Positions 1-12,400 of a DNA stretch of 64,000 nucleotides are shown piece by piece. Below the pieces are notes generated by a model that was not told where the DNA came from, did not search any database, and saw nothing but the letters and a program-made list of their open reading frames with translations. The first letter of the stretch is position 1. Each line of letters opens with the position of its first letter. The stretch lies in contig NC_083604.1 in NCBI RefSeq assembly GCF_029168945.1, forward strand, positions 41,101,686 through 41,165,685, read 5' to 3'. The translations under genes and the position numbers were made by a program. The stretch is from Cannabis sativa. Its lineage: Eukaryota > Streptophyta > Magnoliopsida > Rosales > Cannabaceae.

Positions 1-323
1 TTATTAATTCCTCCTTGCACCACTATAGATTTGAAATTGCACTCTCAATTATATAGAACATTCTATATGTTCCACGATATAGATATGCTATGAATTATCC
101 ATTTGTTATAATCCTAATAATCAATGATAGAGAGGATCTACACTGAGTAGGGACAAATTTACCATTACACCCTTCAATGTATTTTATTCTTAAAACACTT
201 AGCTACCTATAAATGATATTTCAGTGAATTGATATAATCACTGAAATGAGTACTCAACCATTTATCTCTATCAAGCAAAGCTCGAAGGAAATCATCGTTT
301 AACTTCTATGTCTGGATAGAAGC

Positions 324-1716
324 TAGGGCTGCACATGGGTTGGGTTGGGCGGTTTTTGGGCGGTTTGGCGGTTTTTTAAAATCACAACCCATACCTGCCG
401 AATAAAAAATTTGGGGTGGGAGGTTTTTTAGGGGGCGGTTTATTACGGTTTTTTGGGCGGTTTGGGTTGCTTAAAAATCAAAACTTCCAAATATATTGTC
501 ATACTAAATGTAAATTTTCTACTCATATAATGAATCAGAATAGTGTATATTGCCCATTAGGCACGTAATCATAGAGCCATAAAAACTTAACAAAGAATTT
601 ATTTTGCATTGCCAAAATAAAAATTATGTAAAGATAAACAACTAAAGTGATATATCGTAGTTAAAGGTTGGATCGGTCAAAGTAAAATCAAAAACAACAA
701 CAACAGATGAATCAATTTTATCAACAGAAACAGGCTGTAATTTGACTGATTCATCTACACTGTTACGACCAAGAACAACAAAATGAAAATACAACAACAA
801 AATCCAGAAAAAAGCAGATAAAGCTACCAAACAACAAAGCCGATTATGCTGATTCTTCCCCGTCCCTTTCTTCATTTGCTAGGACGGAACACTCGTCGTC
901 GAACGACGTCTCATTAGATCACCAAATCCTCCCCATTTCACGAATCACATTAAAAGTTTCAATTTTTATTGTTCTTTTGCATCAATTAACAACAACCCAA
1001 AAAATTCACATCCAAAATTTACATCAACAACTGATTCCAAGCTTACAAACAAAGTTTCTACTGTTACAAATCTACAATAATCAATACATTTATAATGAAA
1101 CTAAGCTAAATACATCAAATCAAGAACCAAAATAATTGGTTCTTGTTCGAGATAGCTCAATCTGTAATGTAAGAAACTAACACAGAATCAACGAGAATTG
1201 AATCAAAGAAAAATGATGCAGAGGATACTTACGGAGACATTTCGGTTCGCCTCATAACAATCCGAGAATTTTTCCTCTGGTTTTTGGTTAGAGAGAGAAA
1301 GAAGAAGAAGAAGAAGAAAGTGAAGCGAAGGGAGTCGAGGTAGGTGGTGGGGGTTGAGTTGTTGATGGCCTGAGGCTGGGCGGCGACTGTCGACGATGGG
1401 AGAAGAGAAGAAGGGGACGAGAAGAGAAGAAGGGGACGAGCGGCTGTGAGCGGTTCAAGAGTTTCAGACAATTAGTTTAGGGTTTTGTTCTTTTGTTTTA
1501 GTTTTAGTTATAAATTTAAAAAAATAAATAAATAAAAAATAGCGGGTACGGGTTGGACCCGCCCCTTTTAAGCTAACCCGCACCCGCCCGCCAAACAGCG
1601 GGTTAAAACTCAACCCAACCCAATTTTAGCGGGTTTTTAATGGGCGGTTTCCATGCGGGCGGATTCTAATGGGTTAGGCGGTTCTCACGGTTTAGCGGTT
1701 TTTATGTGCAACCCTA
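324..1716. mobile_element. Non-autonomous hAT element carrying a gene fragment
   Basis: The 1393-bp element begins TAGGGCTGCACAT and ends with the inverse of TAGGGTTGCACAT. It is flanked by perfect 8-bp copies of atagaagc at 316-323 and 1717-1724, the duplication size of hAT transposases. Both ends carry subterminal repeats built on gggcggttt / gcgggtt. No transposase reading frame is visible, so it would have needed one in trans. The interior (642-1255, minus) looks like part of a host gene. The insertion interrupts the Copia-1 LTR and is therefore younger than it. Confidence 0.85.
642..1255 (-). pseudogene. Captured N-terminal fragment resembling MUR3-type xyloglucan galactosyltransferase
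   Basis: The reading frame 642-875 starts MKKGTGKNQHNRLC and has one hydrophobic segment (about residues 13-35, LVALSAFFWILLLYFHFVVL), a type II signal anchor. From memory this matches the N-terminus of Arabidopsis MUR3/KATAMARI1, a Golgi xyloglucan galactosyltransferase. Upstream, 1232-1255 encodes MRRTEMSP, also like the MUR3 start, and is followed on the minus strand by a good splice donor (GTAAGTAT, 1232-1225). Possible acceptors lie near 879, but a clean in-frame join needs at least one repair. The catalytic exostosin domain is absent. This is a non-functional gene piece inside the hAT element. The family call rests on recalled sequence only. Confidence 0.55.
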
Positions 1717-2087
1717 ATAGAAGCTACAGATTTCGTATCTATGATTAGCATTCCCACTCAATTGAACTACCATGTCCTTAATCTATATGTCACAAGAAGA
1801 TCCATTGGTCGACTTTAACGAACAGATTGAAGAACATAAATAATGCAACTGAACTAAAACCTAACCATCTCAGGATTGAGATCATTTGACCTAAGATCAA
1901 CAAGGTGATATTGAATTGAATAGATATTACGGTAAGTTTATTATATCTTATCCAAGTTCAATATCGGTCCTTTCTGATGCATACTCCATACATCCAACCC
2001 AAGCTTACTTTAACCAATACCCTGGAAAAGACATATCACTTATCCAAGGTGTAAGTAAACTACATTATAGATTATCCTATCAGTTAA

Positions 2088-3941
2088 TGTTGGGAATATT
2101 TTACCAGGATCTAGATTTACTAACAAGTATGTTAAATTAACATCCTAAAAATGAATATCTCTAAAATAATGAAATTAAACACATAAGAGTTTCGAAAATC
2201 TTACATTGATTGCAGCGGAATATAATGACTCCTTCCACTCAGATCTCTAACCCTTGTTCCTTTCTGTCACAGAGTATTATTAAGATTTGAGTCTAGATCT
2301 CTTTCTCTCCTTCGGGTTGGTTATCACCGTCTTACTCACTATGATTGAGTACTTAGCTTGCTATGTGTGGGCATGGCACTCTATCTTTAAGGCTTTGAAT
2401 CACTATAGAAGGTTTCTCTCATCTACTAGTTGTTTGACAGAGAAAACTAGATTTTGGCAAGTTGAAAGTCAAGTGGATGAGATGAGAGCATCATGTTCCT
2501 TTTATAGTATTTCAACTAGGGCTTAGAGTTGAATTATATGGATTAACAAAGAATAAAATATTAGGCAAAATTTCACTTAATGGCCGACCATAAAGGGACC
2601 ATTCTCTACTTACAATTTTGTCATTTTATTTCAACTACTTATTCTTCTTTCAATAATACCATATTTTCTAATTCAATCCTATAAATGCCAAAACTATTTA
2701 TTTAATAATTATAATTAATTATCAAATAAAATTGCAATTTATATTATTTATTAATTAGACCATACAAAGTGTCTTAATTAATAAATTGACCCCAAAAACT
2801 CTTTTTTTTTTTCACAATTAAGCCATTGCTTAGTGAAAATTCATAAATAAGGCATAGTCTAATTTTCAAATTATAATTGATTAATTAAAATCAATTAACT
2901 GAGTCTGCAAGCGGTATTATATCAGGGGACCATGGGCCTATATAACCGAGCTTTCAATAAATAGAAGAATTTACCAAGTAAATTCTTTAACTTATTCATT
3001 CCGCCTTGTGCCACTATAGATTTGGAATTGAATAGCACTCTCAATTATATAGAACGCTCTATATGTACCACGATATAGATATCTTATGATTATCTATTGT
3101 TACAATCCTAATAGTCAAAGATCCTCTATAGATGATCTACACACTGAATAGGGATAAATTTACCGTTTTATCCTTCAATGTATTTTATCCTTAAAACACT
3201 TAGCTACATATAAATGATATTTCAGTAAACTAATATAATTATTGAAATGAGATCTAAATCATTTATCTCTATTCAGCCAAGCTCGAAGGAATTCATCATT
3301 TCACTTCTAAATATTTATAGAAGCTATAGATTCCAGATCTATGATCAGCGCTCCCAGTCAATTGAACTACTATGTTCCCAAGATATAAATATCCGCCAAA
3401 ACCATTGGTTGGCATCCATGAACAACTTGAAGAACATAAATAATACAACTAAGCTAAACCTTGCCATATCAGGATTAAGACCCATAGACCTAAGATCAAC
3501 CATTGATATTGACTTAGAAAAATATAACAGTAAGTTTATGATATATTATCCAAGATCAGTATCGGTCCCTTCTAATGTATACTCTATACATCCGATACTA
3601 GTAAACTTTGCCAATGCCCTGGAAAGGACATAACACTTATCCAAGGGGTAAGTATACCTTATCACCGATTATCATGTCAGTCTAAATCCAATGAACTGAC
3701 AAATCATGGGAATAAAACTTTTAAACATACAATCATGATTTATTCCATTGTGCTGACGACACTATAATCATGAATAAATATATATTTATATATGTTCTGG
3801 ACTTAATAGAATTTATACAGTAAACATAATCATGAAATAAATCATGTGAACCATGCAACATAAAAGCGATTTCTGATCTTTTATTAATTAGTAAAGCTAA
3901 TTATATTGAAATAGGTTTTATTTAGGGCATAAAACCCAATA
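2088..3941 (-). mobile_element. Solo LTR of a Copia-2-like element
   Basis: The 1854-bp sequence runs from TGTTGGG to CCCAATA (terminal C-to-T) and is flanked by gttaa at 2083-2087 and 3942-3946. It aligns along its length with the 27305-29194 and 35582-37469 LTRs, including a block near 3670 that the Copia-1 LTR lacks. It is one LTR with no internal region, the product of recombination between two LTRs. Short frames inside (3247-3633, for example) are not genes. Confidence 0.9.
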
Positions 3942-4234
3942 GTTAAACCCTGTGTACTGATAAATCATAGGAATACATTTACTCACACAATCTTGATTAC
4001 TTTCCACTGTGTTGACAACACAATAAATAAGAATATCAATGTGATTAGGATTTGGATGAATTTATAAATCAAATAAACAAATAAATGATCACATGAACTA
4101 AATAACACATTAAATAAGTTATAAAAATAAATCTACTTTTTTATTGATAAATGAATATAAAAGATTACATTGAAATAGACTTTTATTTAGGGCATAAAGC
4201 CCAACAAACTCCCACTTGCACTAACATAAAATAA

Positions 4235-6932
4235 TCAGTACATTTCAATTAATCCCTGATTCAGTTTGTGCTTTTCAAATGTAGTTACAGTCAAAATTTT
4301 GGTGAATGGATCAGCTAAGTTATCTATAGTGTCCACTTTGTTCACCAGTACGTCCCCTCTTGCCACATATTCCCTAATGATGTGGTGTTTCCTTTCTATG
4401 TGTTTCCTTGTCTTGTGGCTTCGAGGCTTTTTACTGTTGGCTATAGCACCAGTGTTGTCACAAAGTAAAACCAGTAATTTTTTCATTCTAGAAACAACAC
4501 CAAGTCTTGAAGAACTTTCTAAGCTAGACTAGTTCCTTAGCAGCCTCAGCGGCAGCTATGTATTCGGCCTCCATGGAAGAGTCTGATGTTGCAGTTTGCT
4601 TAGCACTTCTCCAAACAACTGCTCCACCACAAGAGTAAATACCATCTCAGATGTAGACTTCTTGTCATGAAGACAAGCCTAAAAATTTAAGTCGGTATAG
4701 CCTACGGGATTTAAAGCACCACCCTTCTAGACTAACACATAATGCCTTGTATATTTCAAGTACTTCAGAATATGCTAAACTGCAGTCCAATTTTCCTCTC
4801 CTGGGTTTGTCTGATTCCTACTCACAATTCTTATTACATAGCAAATGTCAGGTCTAGTGCATAACATTGATACATTAGACTTCCTACTGCTGAAGCATAG
4901 GGAACCTTTCTCATGTCATCTATCTCTTAAGGATCAGTGGGACATTGTTCCTTAGATAGACGGATACTAGGTCTAGAAGGCATCACTATCCCTTTGGTGT
5001 TTGTCATTGAGAATCTCTCTAGCACCTTATCAATTTAAGTTGTTTGAGAGAGAGCAAGAGATTTGTTCTTCCAGTTTCTGATGATTTAAATACCAAGAAC
5101 ATAAGCAGCTTCACCTAAATCTTTCATTTTGAATTGAATGTCAAGCTATTCCTTGATGTCAGTCATTTTCTTGATATTGTTGCCAATAATTAAAATACCA
5201 TCAACATAAAGGACCAGGAATGCTACCACTTGATTATCCTTAAATTGGTAAACACAATGTTCATCATCGTTTTGGTGAAAGCCGTAGGTTTTGATTATTT
5301 CATTAAACCTTTTGTTCCAAGAGTGGGAAGCTTGCTTAAGTCCATATATGGACCTATTAAGTTTAAAAACTTTCTCTTCCTGCCCTGGAAGCTTATAACC
5401 TTCTGCTTGCTCCATATAGACTTCAAGAATTCCATTAAGGAAAGCTGTCTTGACATCCATTTGCCAGATTTCATAATCGAAAGTAGCAGTTATGGAGAGA
5501 AGAATTCTGATGGATTTGAGCATGGAGATCGGACTAAAAGTATCCTCATAGTCCACACCTTCTCTTTGAGTATACCCCTCAGCGACAAGTCTAGCTTTAA
5601 AAGTTCCGACTTCGCCACCAGCACCTCTTTTCTTCTTGTAGACACACTTACATCCAATTAGATGATAATCATCAGGTGCGTCTACATATTCCCAGACTTT
5701 ATTCTTTTTCATGGAATCCATTTCTGAATCCATGTTGACTAACCAATGTTTCTGTTCCAGACTTGCCATTGTCGGTTTATAGGTTGATGGATCATCACCA
5801 ATACTGTCACCAATGACCATATTGATTTCACCATCCAAGCCATAACGAGCTAGTTTTGTGGAAACCCTCCCACTACAACAAGGATCCGTGACCTTCTGAA
5901 CTAGAACATTAGTGGTAGATTTCTCGATTGTATCAACTTGCATTAGTTCAACCGAGGAAGTGGGAATATCCTCTACTTGAGTAGAAGATGATGGAACATT
6001 AGATGGAGTTATTTCTGAAAGCATTTCCTCTAACACTACTTTACTTTGTAGCTTGAAGTTCTTTATATAGTCATCTTCAAGGAAAGTGACCTTTGTTGAA
6101 ACGAACACTTTATCATCCTTTCGATTATAAAGTAGTCCACCCCTAGTCTCCTTAGACTTTCTGACAAACATGCAAACTTTAGTTTGCGCTTCTAGTTTGC
6201 CTTCTTTCTTTCTTAAGACATGAGCAGGGCGCTTACAGATTCTATAATAGCGTAAACTAGGTATACAACCATTCCATAGTTCTACATGTGTCTTAGGGAC
6301 TGATTTAGATGGAATAACATTTAAAATGCCATTAGCCATCTGAATAGCGTATCCCCAGAAGGACGTTGACAGAGTTGAATAGCTTAGCATAGACCTAACC
6401 ATTTCCAAAAGTGTGCGATTTCTTCTTTCTACAACTCCATTTTGTTGTGGAGTGCCAGGGGCAGTATATTGCGATTTAATTCCAAGTTCAATTAAATGAT
6501 CTTTGAACTGCATATCCATATACTCTCCATCCCTATCAGTTCGTAAGATCTTTAACGGTTTACCTAATTAGTTTTGAGCCAAAGCATGAAATTCTTGAAG
6601 CTTCTCAAACGTTTCATATTTCTTTTGCATTAGGTAAAGAAAACTATATCTAAAGAAATCGCCAATGAAAGTGACAAAATACTCATAATATCCTCTAGCT
6701 TTTACATTTAGAGGTCCATAGACATCTGAATGCACTAACCTTAGGGGTTCTTTGGCATGCTCTCCCTTCGCAGAAAAATAACGCTTATTCATTTTTCCTT
6801 CTAGGCAAGATTCACAAACTTGTAATTCACCCAAGATGACATTTTTCAATGGACCATCTTTGGTATATCATAGCCTATATGACCTAGTCGTAAATGCCAT
6901 AGATATGTTTAATCATTATTATCAATCTCTTT
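4235..6932 (-). pseudogene. Copia-1 pol remnant: integrase, reverse transcriptase, RNase H
   Basis: Reading down from 6849, the pre-integrase zinc region (CESCLEGK) is followed by the integrase core with first Asp in HSDVYGPL, second in TDRDGEY (about 6530) and Glu in NGVVERRNR. Reverse transcriptase follows with MDVKTAFLNG and YGLKQASHSW. RNase H traces include EAEYIAAAEAAKE near 4540-4580 and a C-terminal ADPFTK. In-frame stops at 6568-6570 (CAA expected) and 5146-5148 (TGG expected) break it, and more stops follow below 5146. The catalytic YVDD box reads YVDG near 5195. The upstream part continues beyond the Gypsy insertion at 16577. It cannot encode a working polymerase. Confidence 0.9.
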
Positions 6933-9247
6933 TGTAAAGCCCGCTTAGTTTAATTTGGAAATTAGCAGTTAATTATGATTAATTATGAAAATTATTTATA
7001 GCTATTTAAATAATTTATTATACTGTGATTTATGGAATTCAGTGATGCATTTTATGTCATTCAGTAGTTTTCATATTTTGCATTTCCGGTGCCCGGTATT
7101 TTGGAACCCGGCGTTTGGCTCAGTAGAAATCACAACTTAGTATGTTAGTAGTTTGGGATGGTTTATTACACATTGGAAATGTCGGGAATGGCCGAGAATT
7201 TAGAATTTCCCAAAAAAACCCCTTTAGTATGATTTATGTGGTTTTAAGGTGGAGGGGCAAAATGGTCTTTTTGCCCTATTAGTATTTTGTCTTTTAGTGA
7301 CTTTATTATTTGAAAATAAATGTTTATTTAATTAAGTGTTGGCTGAAATGGAATTGATTTATATTAAGTAGCTTTTATTTCTCTTTTTCAAAAAATCAAC
7401 ACTTAGCCAAAATTAGAAATTTTCCCAAAAACACTCTCTCTTTTCCTCTCGCTCTCGGCTGGGTATGTATGTGCAAGGAGTTGAATTTTTCCTTTGATCT
7501 TCAAGCTATTTCTCTTCCAATCTAAGCACTCTTCAAGCTAGGTTAGCTCCTCTTCTTTGTTTCTTTAAAAATATGTTGAATTTATGATGAAATAGTTGAT
7601 GCATGCATGATTGTTAGTTGTTGTTGCTGCTGTGAATTTGTTCTTAATTTCAGAGGTTTAAAGCTTGTTGGATTAGGGTTATTTAAGTTGTTTTGAAGCA
7701 TGATAGTTAGGTTGAGTAAAGCTTTGGTTTTTTTCTATGTAATATATGTGATTTTTGAAGGAAATGGTTATGTTTTGTTGCTGTGATGTTGTGGAAGTTT
7801 GTTTGTGTTTCTAGAGGTTATTCTAAGCTTGTTTATGTAAGTTTAGATGGATTTGATTGCATGCTAGCTAAGTTTGCTCAAGTTTGAGTTTAGAACTCAA
7901 AGCTTGAGCTCTAATGGTGATTTTTGAATTTGTGCAATCTGGGTGGTTTTGATGCCTTAGAAATGTTCTAGGGGTTATATGGAATAGGTCTGGAAAGTTT
8001 GAATCAATTTGGAGTTGATTTGGTTGAGATATGAATTTTTGATTGTTGCTGCCTGCGAGGAACCGAAATTCCGGTTGTGCATCCGGAATTCCGGATGGGG
8101 GGTCCTGAATTTTCCAGAACCGGAATTCCGGTTGGGCAACCGGTCTACCGGTTGGGGAATTTTCAGAAACCCTAGTTTTCCTCGTTTTTTTGTTTTAGGG
8201 GGTATTGCCATGCTTTTTATCGATAGGGAAACTTTTAGTTCCTAGTTTAAGTCCCCGGGAAGTGATTTAGCGTGTTACTTATAGTGTTGTGATTTTTATG
8301 GTTTAGGAGCTTGTAATCCGCCGTGCAGTTAAAGTTCCAATAAGGTTGACCGGCACACCTGAATTCGGAATCCAGGTAAGATTAGTATAACAGTATGCAT
8401 ATGTAGAATACATGTTTAGCGTACATGTAGGAAGCCTGTTAGATTACTTTAGTTGTATGTTGGCTTCGAACCATCCAACCCTGTCACGTCGGTACAGGCT
8501 GGAGTATGACCAGCAGCCGGGTATGACCGGTTCGATCGATCAGGCTGACACTTGGTTGGTGGTTCCGTACTATTGACGTATTCCGTCGGTATAGGCTGGA
8601 GTATGACCAGCAGCCGGAGTATGACCGGTTCGACCGATCAGGAGGATATAGTAACACGTCGGTACAGGCTGGAGTATGACCGGTTCGACCGATCAGGTTG
8701 TTACGTGTCAATAGTACCGTCCCTATGAACGTTTAGAACTCAGTACCATGTTGGACATGGCAGTAATGGCTCAGTACCGTGTTGGACACGGCAGTTAGGG
8801 TTATGATCAGGGGTATGGGCGTCTGATCATAACCGAGATTATGTATGAGTATTATTATGCTTTTCTTACTGAGTCTGTCGACTCACAGTTCTACGTTTAT
8901 GTGTAGGTAAAGGCAAGGCTAAAGCTGATGGACCGTGAGCGAGCTTGTGAGGATTGTACATGTCGGGGCGGTTAGGCCTGGAGCGTACGATCATCGGGAC
9001 AGCAAGGCTGATTTTTGTAACTGGTCGCTAGGCGACATTTATTTTGTGTATCAGTTAAACAGTTAAATCTTTTTGTAAATAATTTTATAATTGGGATCCC
9101 GAGTCTTTTGTAATATTATTTTATAAGTTTAATTAAAAAGCAAAAATTTTAATTAATCACGTTTTCCATGAACCTCGTTGATTAGCAACGAGCTGCACAT
9201 CATGTTTAAAAATCACGTAATACGCCTAAGTTAGTTAGGGTGTTACA
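6933..9247 (+). repeat. Gypsy 5' LTR
   Basis: The 2315-bp LTR starts TGTAAAGCCC and ends GGTGTTACA. It holds a cluster of GC-rich palindromes (8061-8153), three copies of a roughly 55-bp repeat ending in ccggttcgaccgatcagg (about 8492-8700) and two copies of a roughly 30-bp hairpin repeat (8741-8796). Short frames at 7975-8245 and 8484-8711 lie in these repeats and are not genes. Confidence 0.92.
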
Positions 9248-9250
9248 ATT

Positions 9251-9262
9251 TGGTATCAGAGC
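9251..9262 (+). other. Gypsy primer-binding site (initiator Met tRNA)
   Basis: TGGTATCAGAGC begins three bases after the 5' LTR. It is the standard plant retrotransposon primer site complementary to the 3' end of the initiator methionine tRNA. Confidence 0.93.
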
Positions 9263-9492
9263 CGCCAGGTTGTCTTCCGAAGATCGTCACGACATGTACA
9301 ATCATCATCAGCAGTTAGCTCGTTTCACGGTTCAGTAAGCCTTTATTGCTTTAGTAGTTTATTTTATTCAGTATGAAAAAGAAAAGCCTGTTAGGAAGCA
9401 TGTTAGTAGCCTGATAGTAGAATAGGCGCATGTTTCGTTTTTAATTTCCAAATTAAGCGGCATTAGTAAGCTCTCCTTGAATACGACCTGAT

Positions 9493-12400
9493 ATGCCAAC
9501 TCTTGGTTTCGCAGGCGGTTCTAATCAGATGGACGCCAGGCGGACTACCAGGAGTCAGGGCAACTCAGTGGGGTCGAATCAAGGTCAGGGAGCTCAGTTT
9601 CCCCCACCTGTTAGGGGCCGAGGTAGAGGTCCCCGAGGCAGGGCTCGTGGTCGGGGTGATGAGAACCCGCCACAGGCTGCCCAGGCTCCCCCAGCCGATC
9701 AGGGAGCCCAGAATTGGGAGTTACGGTTTGCGGAAATGCAAGCCCGGATTGAAGAGCAAGACCTCGAAATTCAGAGGTTGAGACAGCAGGGTGCTCCTGC
9801 AGTTCCAGTGCCCATAGTTCCAGTGGCACATGCCCCTGTTGCCCAGGCCTAGATAGTGGTGGCGGCCAATAGATTGGAACCTCTGTATGAACGGTTCCGG
9901 AAGCAAACACCTCCGGTTTTCCTGGGAGGTCCGGACGTGATGAAAGCCGAGCAGTGGCTGACGGTGATTACTGAGATCCTGAACTTTATGGGTGTCACCG
10001 GTAACGACAGAGTGGTGTGTGCCACTTTCCAGTTCCAGGAGGACGCTCTGGTCTGGTGGGACATGGTGTCTCAGATCCATGACGTCACCACCATGACCTG
10101 GGAAAGGTTCCAGGAACTCTTCAACGCAAAGTACTACAACGAGGCGGTCAGAAGCGCCAAGAGGAAAGAGTTCGCTCACCTGACCCATCGTGAGAATATG
10201 AGCGTCACTGAGTATACTACTCAGTTTGATCGGTTGGCGAGGTTAGCCTCGGGAATTGTGCCGACCGACTTCAGCAAGAAGGAGAAGTATCTGGATGGGT
10301 TGAATGCCAAGATCAGGCATGACTTGATGATCACCACGGACGACAGCACCACCTATGCTCAGATGGTGGAGAAGGCACTGCGAGCTGAGGGCGCAGTTGG
10401 GTGCATGTCAGAGTCAGCAAGTACTCCGGTGAGTGGCGGGGCTCCTGCCCCTCCTGCATCTGGTTTTAGCAGGGGGAGTAGTGGTTCGACCATTGATCAG
10501 AGGAAGAGAGCACCCATTGCTTCCGGTGGCTCGAGTCAGAACAAGAGGTTCCGGGGGAACCAGAACAGAGGGAGTCATCCTGGTGGTACTGAGACCCGAT
10601 TCTCCTATCCCGAGTGCCCTAGCTGCAAGAGGCACCATCGGGGTGAGTGCAAAGGTCAGGGATGCTTTCACTGTGGCATGCCCGGACACTTCAAGAGGGA
10701 TTGTCCCCAGCTCCGATCAAAGGCACCGAGAGCTCCAGCGATACCCACTCCAGCCAGGGTGTTCGCTATCACTCAGGCTGATACAGATGCCAACCCATCA
10801 GTTGCCACAGGTCAGCTTTCTATTAATAACTCTCTATATTCAGTGCTGTTTGATTCTGGGGCTACACATTCTTATGTGGCGGCCAGAGTCTTTAGTAAAT
10901 TGGATAGACCGTACGATAGATATGAATGAGGGTTTGGAACCCTATTACCTGGCGGAGAATCGGTTATCTCCAATAGGTGGATTAGGTCTATGCCGATCAG
11001 GATAGATGGTAGAGAGTTAAGTGCTGATCTGATAGAGATGAGTTTAGTCGAATTCGATATTATTTTAGGAATGGATTTCCTATCTAAATATTCGGCGAGC
11101 ATTGATTGTAAAAGGAAGATGGTGATCTTCCAACCGGAAAGTGAAGAACCATTTGTGTTTGTTGGTTCAGTTCAGGGATCTCGGATCCCGGTGATCTCGG
11201 CTATGTCAGCTAGAGAATTGTTGCACGGTGGTTGTTTAGGGTTTCTGGCCGTGGTGGTGGACACCACTCGGCCAGATACCATTCGGCCAGAGGATATCAG
11301 GGTGGTTCGGGAATTTTTGGATGTTTTTCCCGAAGAACTTCCAGGGTTACCACCTCAGCGGGAGATTGACTTTGTGATAGACCTGGCACCAGGGGTGGAA
11401 CCGGTTTCCAAAGCCCCGTATAGAATGGCTCCAGCTGAACTTAAGGAATTAAAGATTCAGCTCCAAGGGTTGCTTGACATAGGGTTTATTCGGCCCAGTG
11501 TGTCACCCTGGGGAGCCCCGATTTTATTTGTCAAGAAGAAGGATGGATCTATGAGAATGTGCATCGACTACAGGGAATTAAACAAGCTGACGGTGAAGAA
11601 TAAATATCCATTACCTAGGATCGATGATTTGTTCGATCAGCTTCAGGGGAAGACGGTCTTTTCTAAAATTGATCTCCGTTCGGGTTATCATCAGTTGAGA
11701 ATCCGAGAGGAGGACATTCCGAAGACGGCTTTCCGCACTAGGTATGGACATTACGAATTTCTGGTTATGTCATTTGGACTAACCAATGCTCCTGCAGCAT
11801 TCATGGACTTGATGAATAGAGTATTCAAGGATTTCCTCGATATCTGTGTGATTGTGTTTATCGACGACATCCTCGTGTACTCTCAATCAGTAGAGGAGCA
11901 TGAGTTACATCTTCAGATGGTACTGCAACGGCTTCGAGAACATAAGCTTTATGCCAAGTTCAAGAAATGTGAATTCTGGCTATCTCAGGTGTCTTTCCTA
12001 GGGCACATTGTAAGCAAAGATGGGATTAAGGTGGATCCCGGGAAGATCGAATCCGTCAGGGATTGGCCGAGACCGAAGACAGTGACAGAGATCAGAAGCT
12101 TCTTAGGTTTAGCTGGGTACTACCGTAGGTTCGTCGAAGGGTTTTCAAAAATTTCAATGCCCCTAACCGAGCTTACAAAGAAGAATCAGCGATTTATTTG
12201 GTCAGACAAGTGCAAAGCTAGTTTTCAGGAGCTAAAGCGGAGGTTGATTACCGCTCCAGTGCTAGCTTTGCCTTCGGACAAGGAGAAGTTCGTAGTTTAT
12301 TGTGACGCATCCAAACAGGGTTTGGGGTGTGTATTGATGCAAGCCGATCGGGTCATCGCTTATGCCTCCCGTCAGTTAAAGGATTATAAACAGCGATACC

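Larger units (their letters stand above)
1..4206 (-). repeat. Copia-1 3' LTR, broken by two insertions
   Basis: LTR sequence survives as 1-323, 1725-2087 and 3947-4206 and aligns in order with 21682-22631. The gaps are the hAT element (324-1716) and the solo LTR (2088-3941), each with a duplicated target. On the minus strand the LTR starts TGTTGGGCTTTATG at 4206, next to a purine-rich tract (reverse complement of 4208-4223) that is the likely polypurine primer. Older than both insertions. Confidence 0.85.

Noticed and set aside
642..1471. Functional MUR3-like host gene
   Set aside because: Only the N-terminus is present, it lies inside a transposon, and a clean in-frame splice is not available.
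8009..8245. ORFs on both strands in the Gypsy LTR (also 15253-15523)
   Set aside because: Both strands stay open because of the palindromes and GC-rich repeats; no protein signal.
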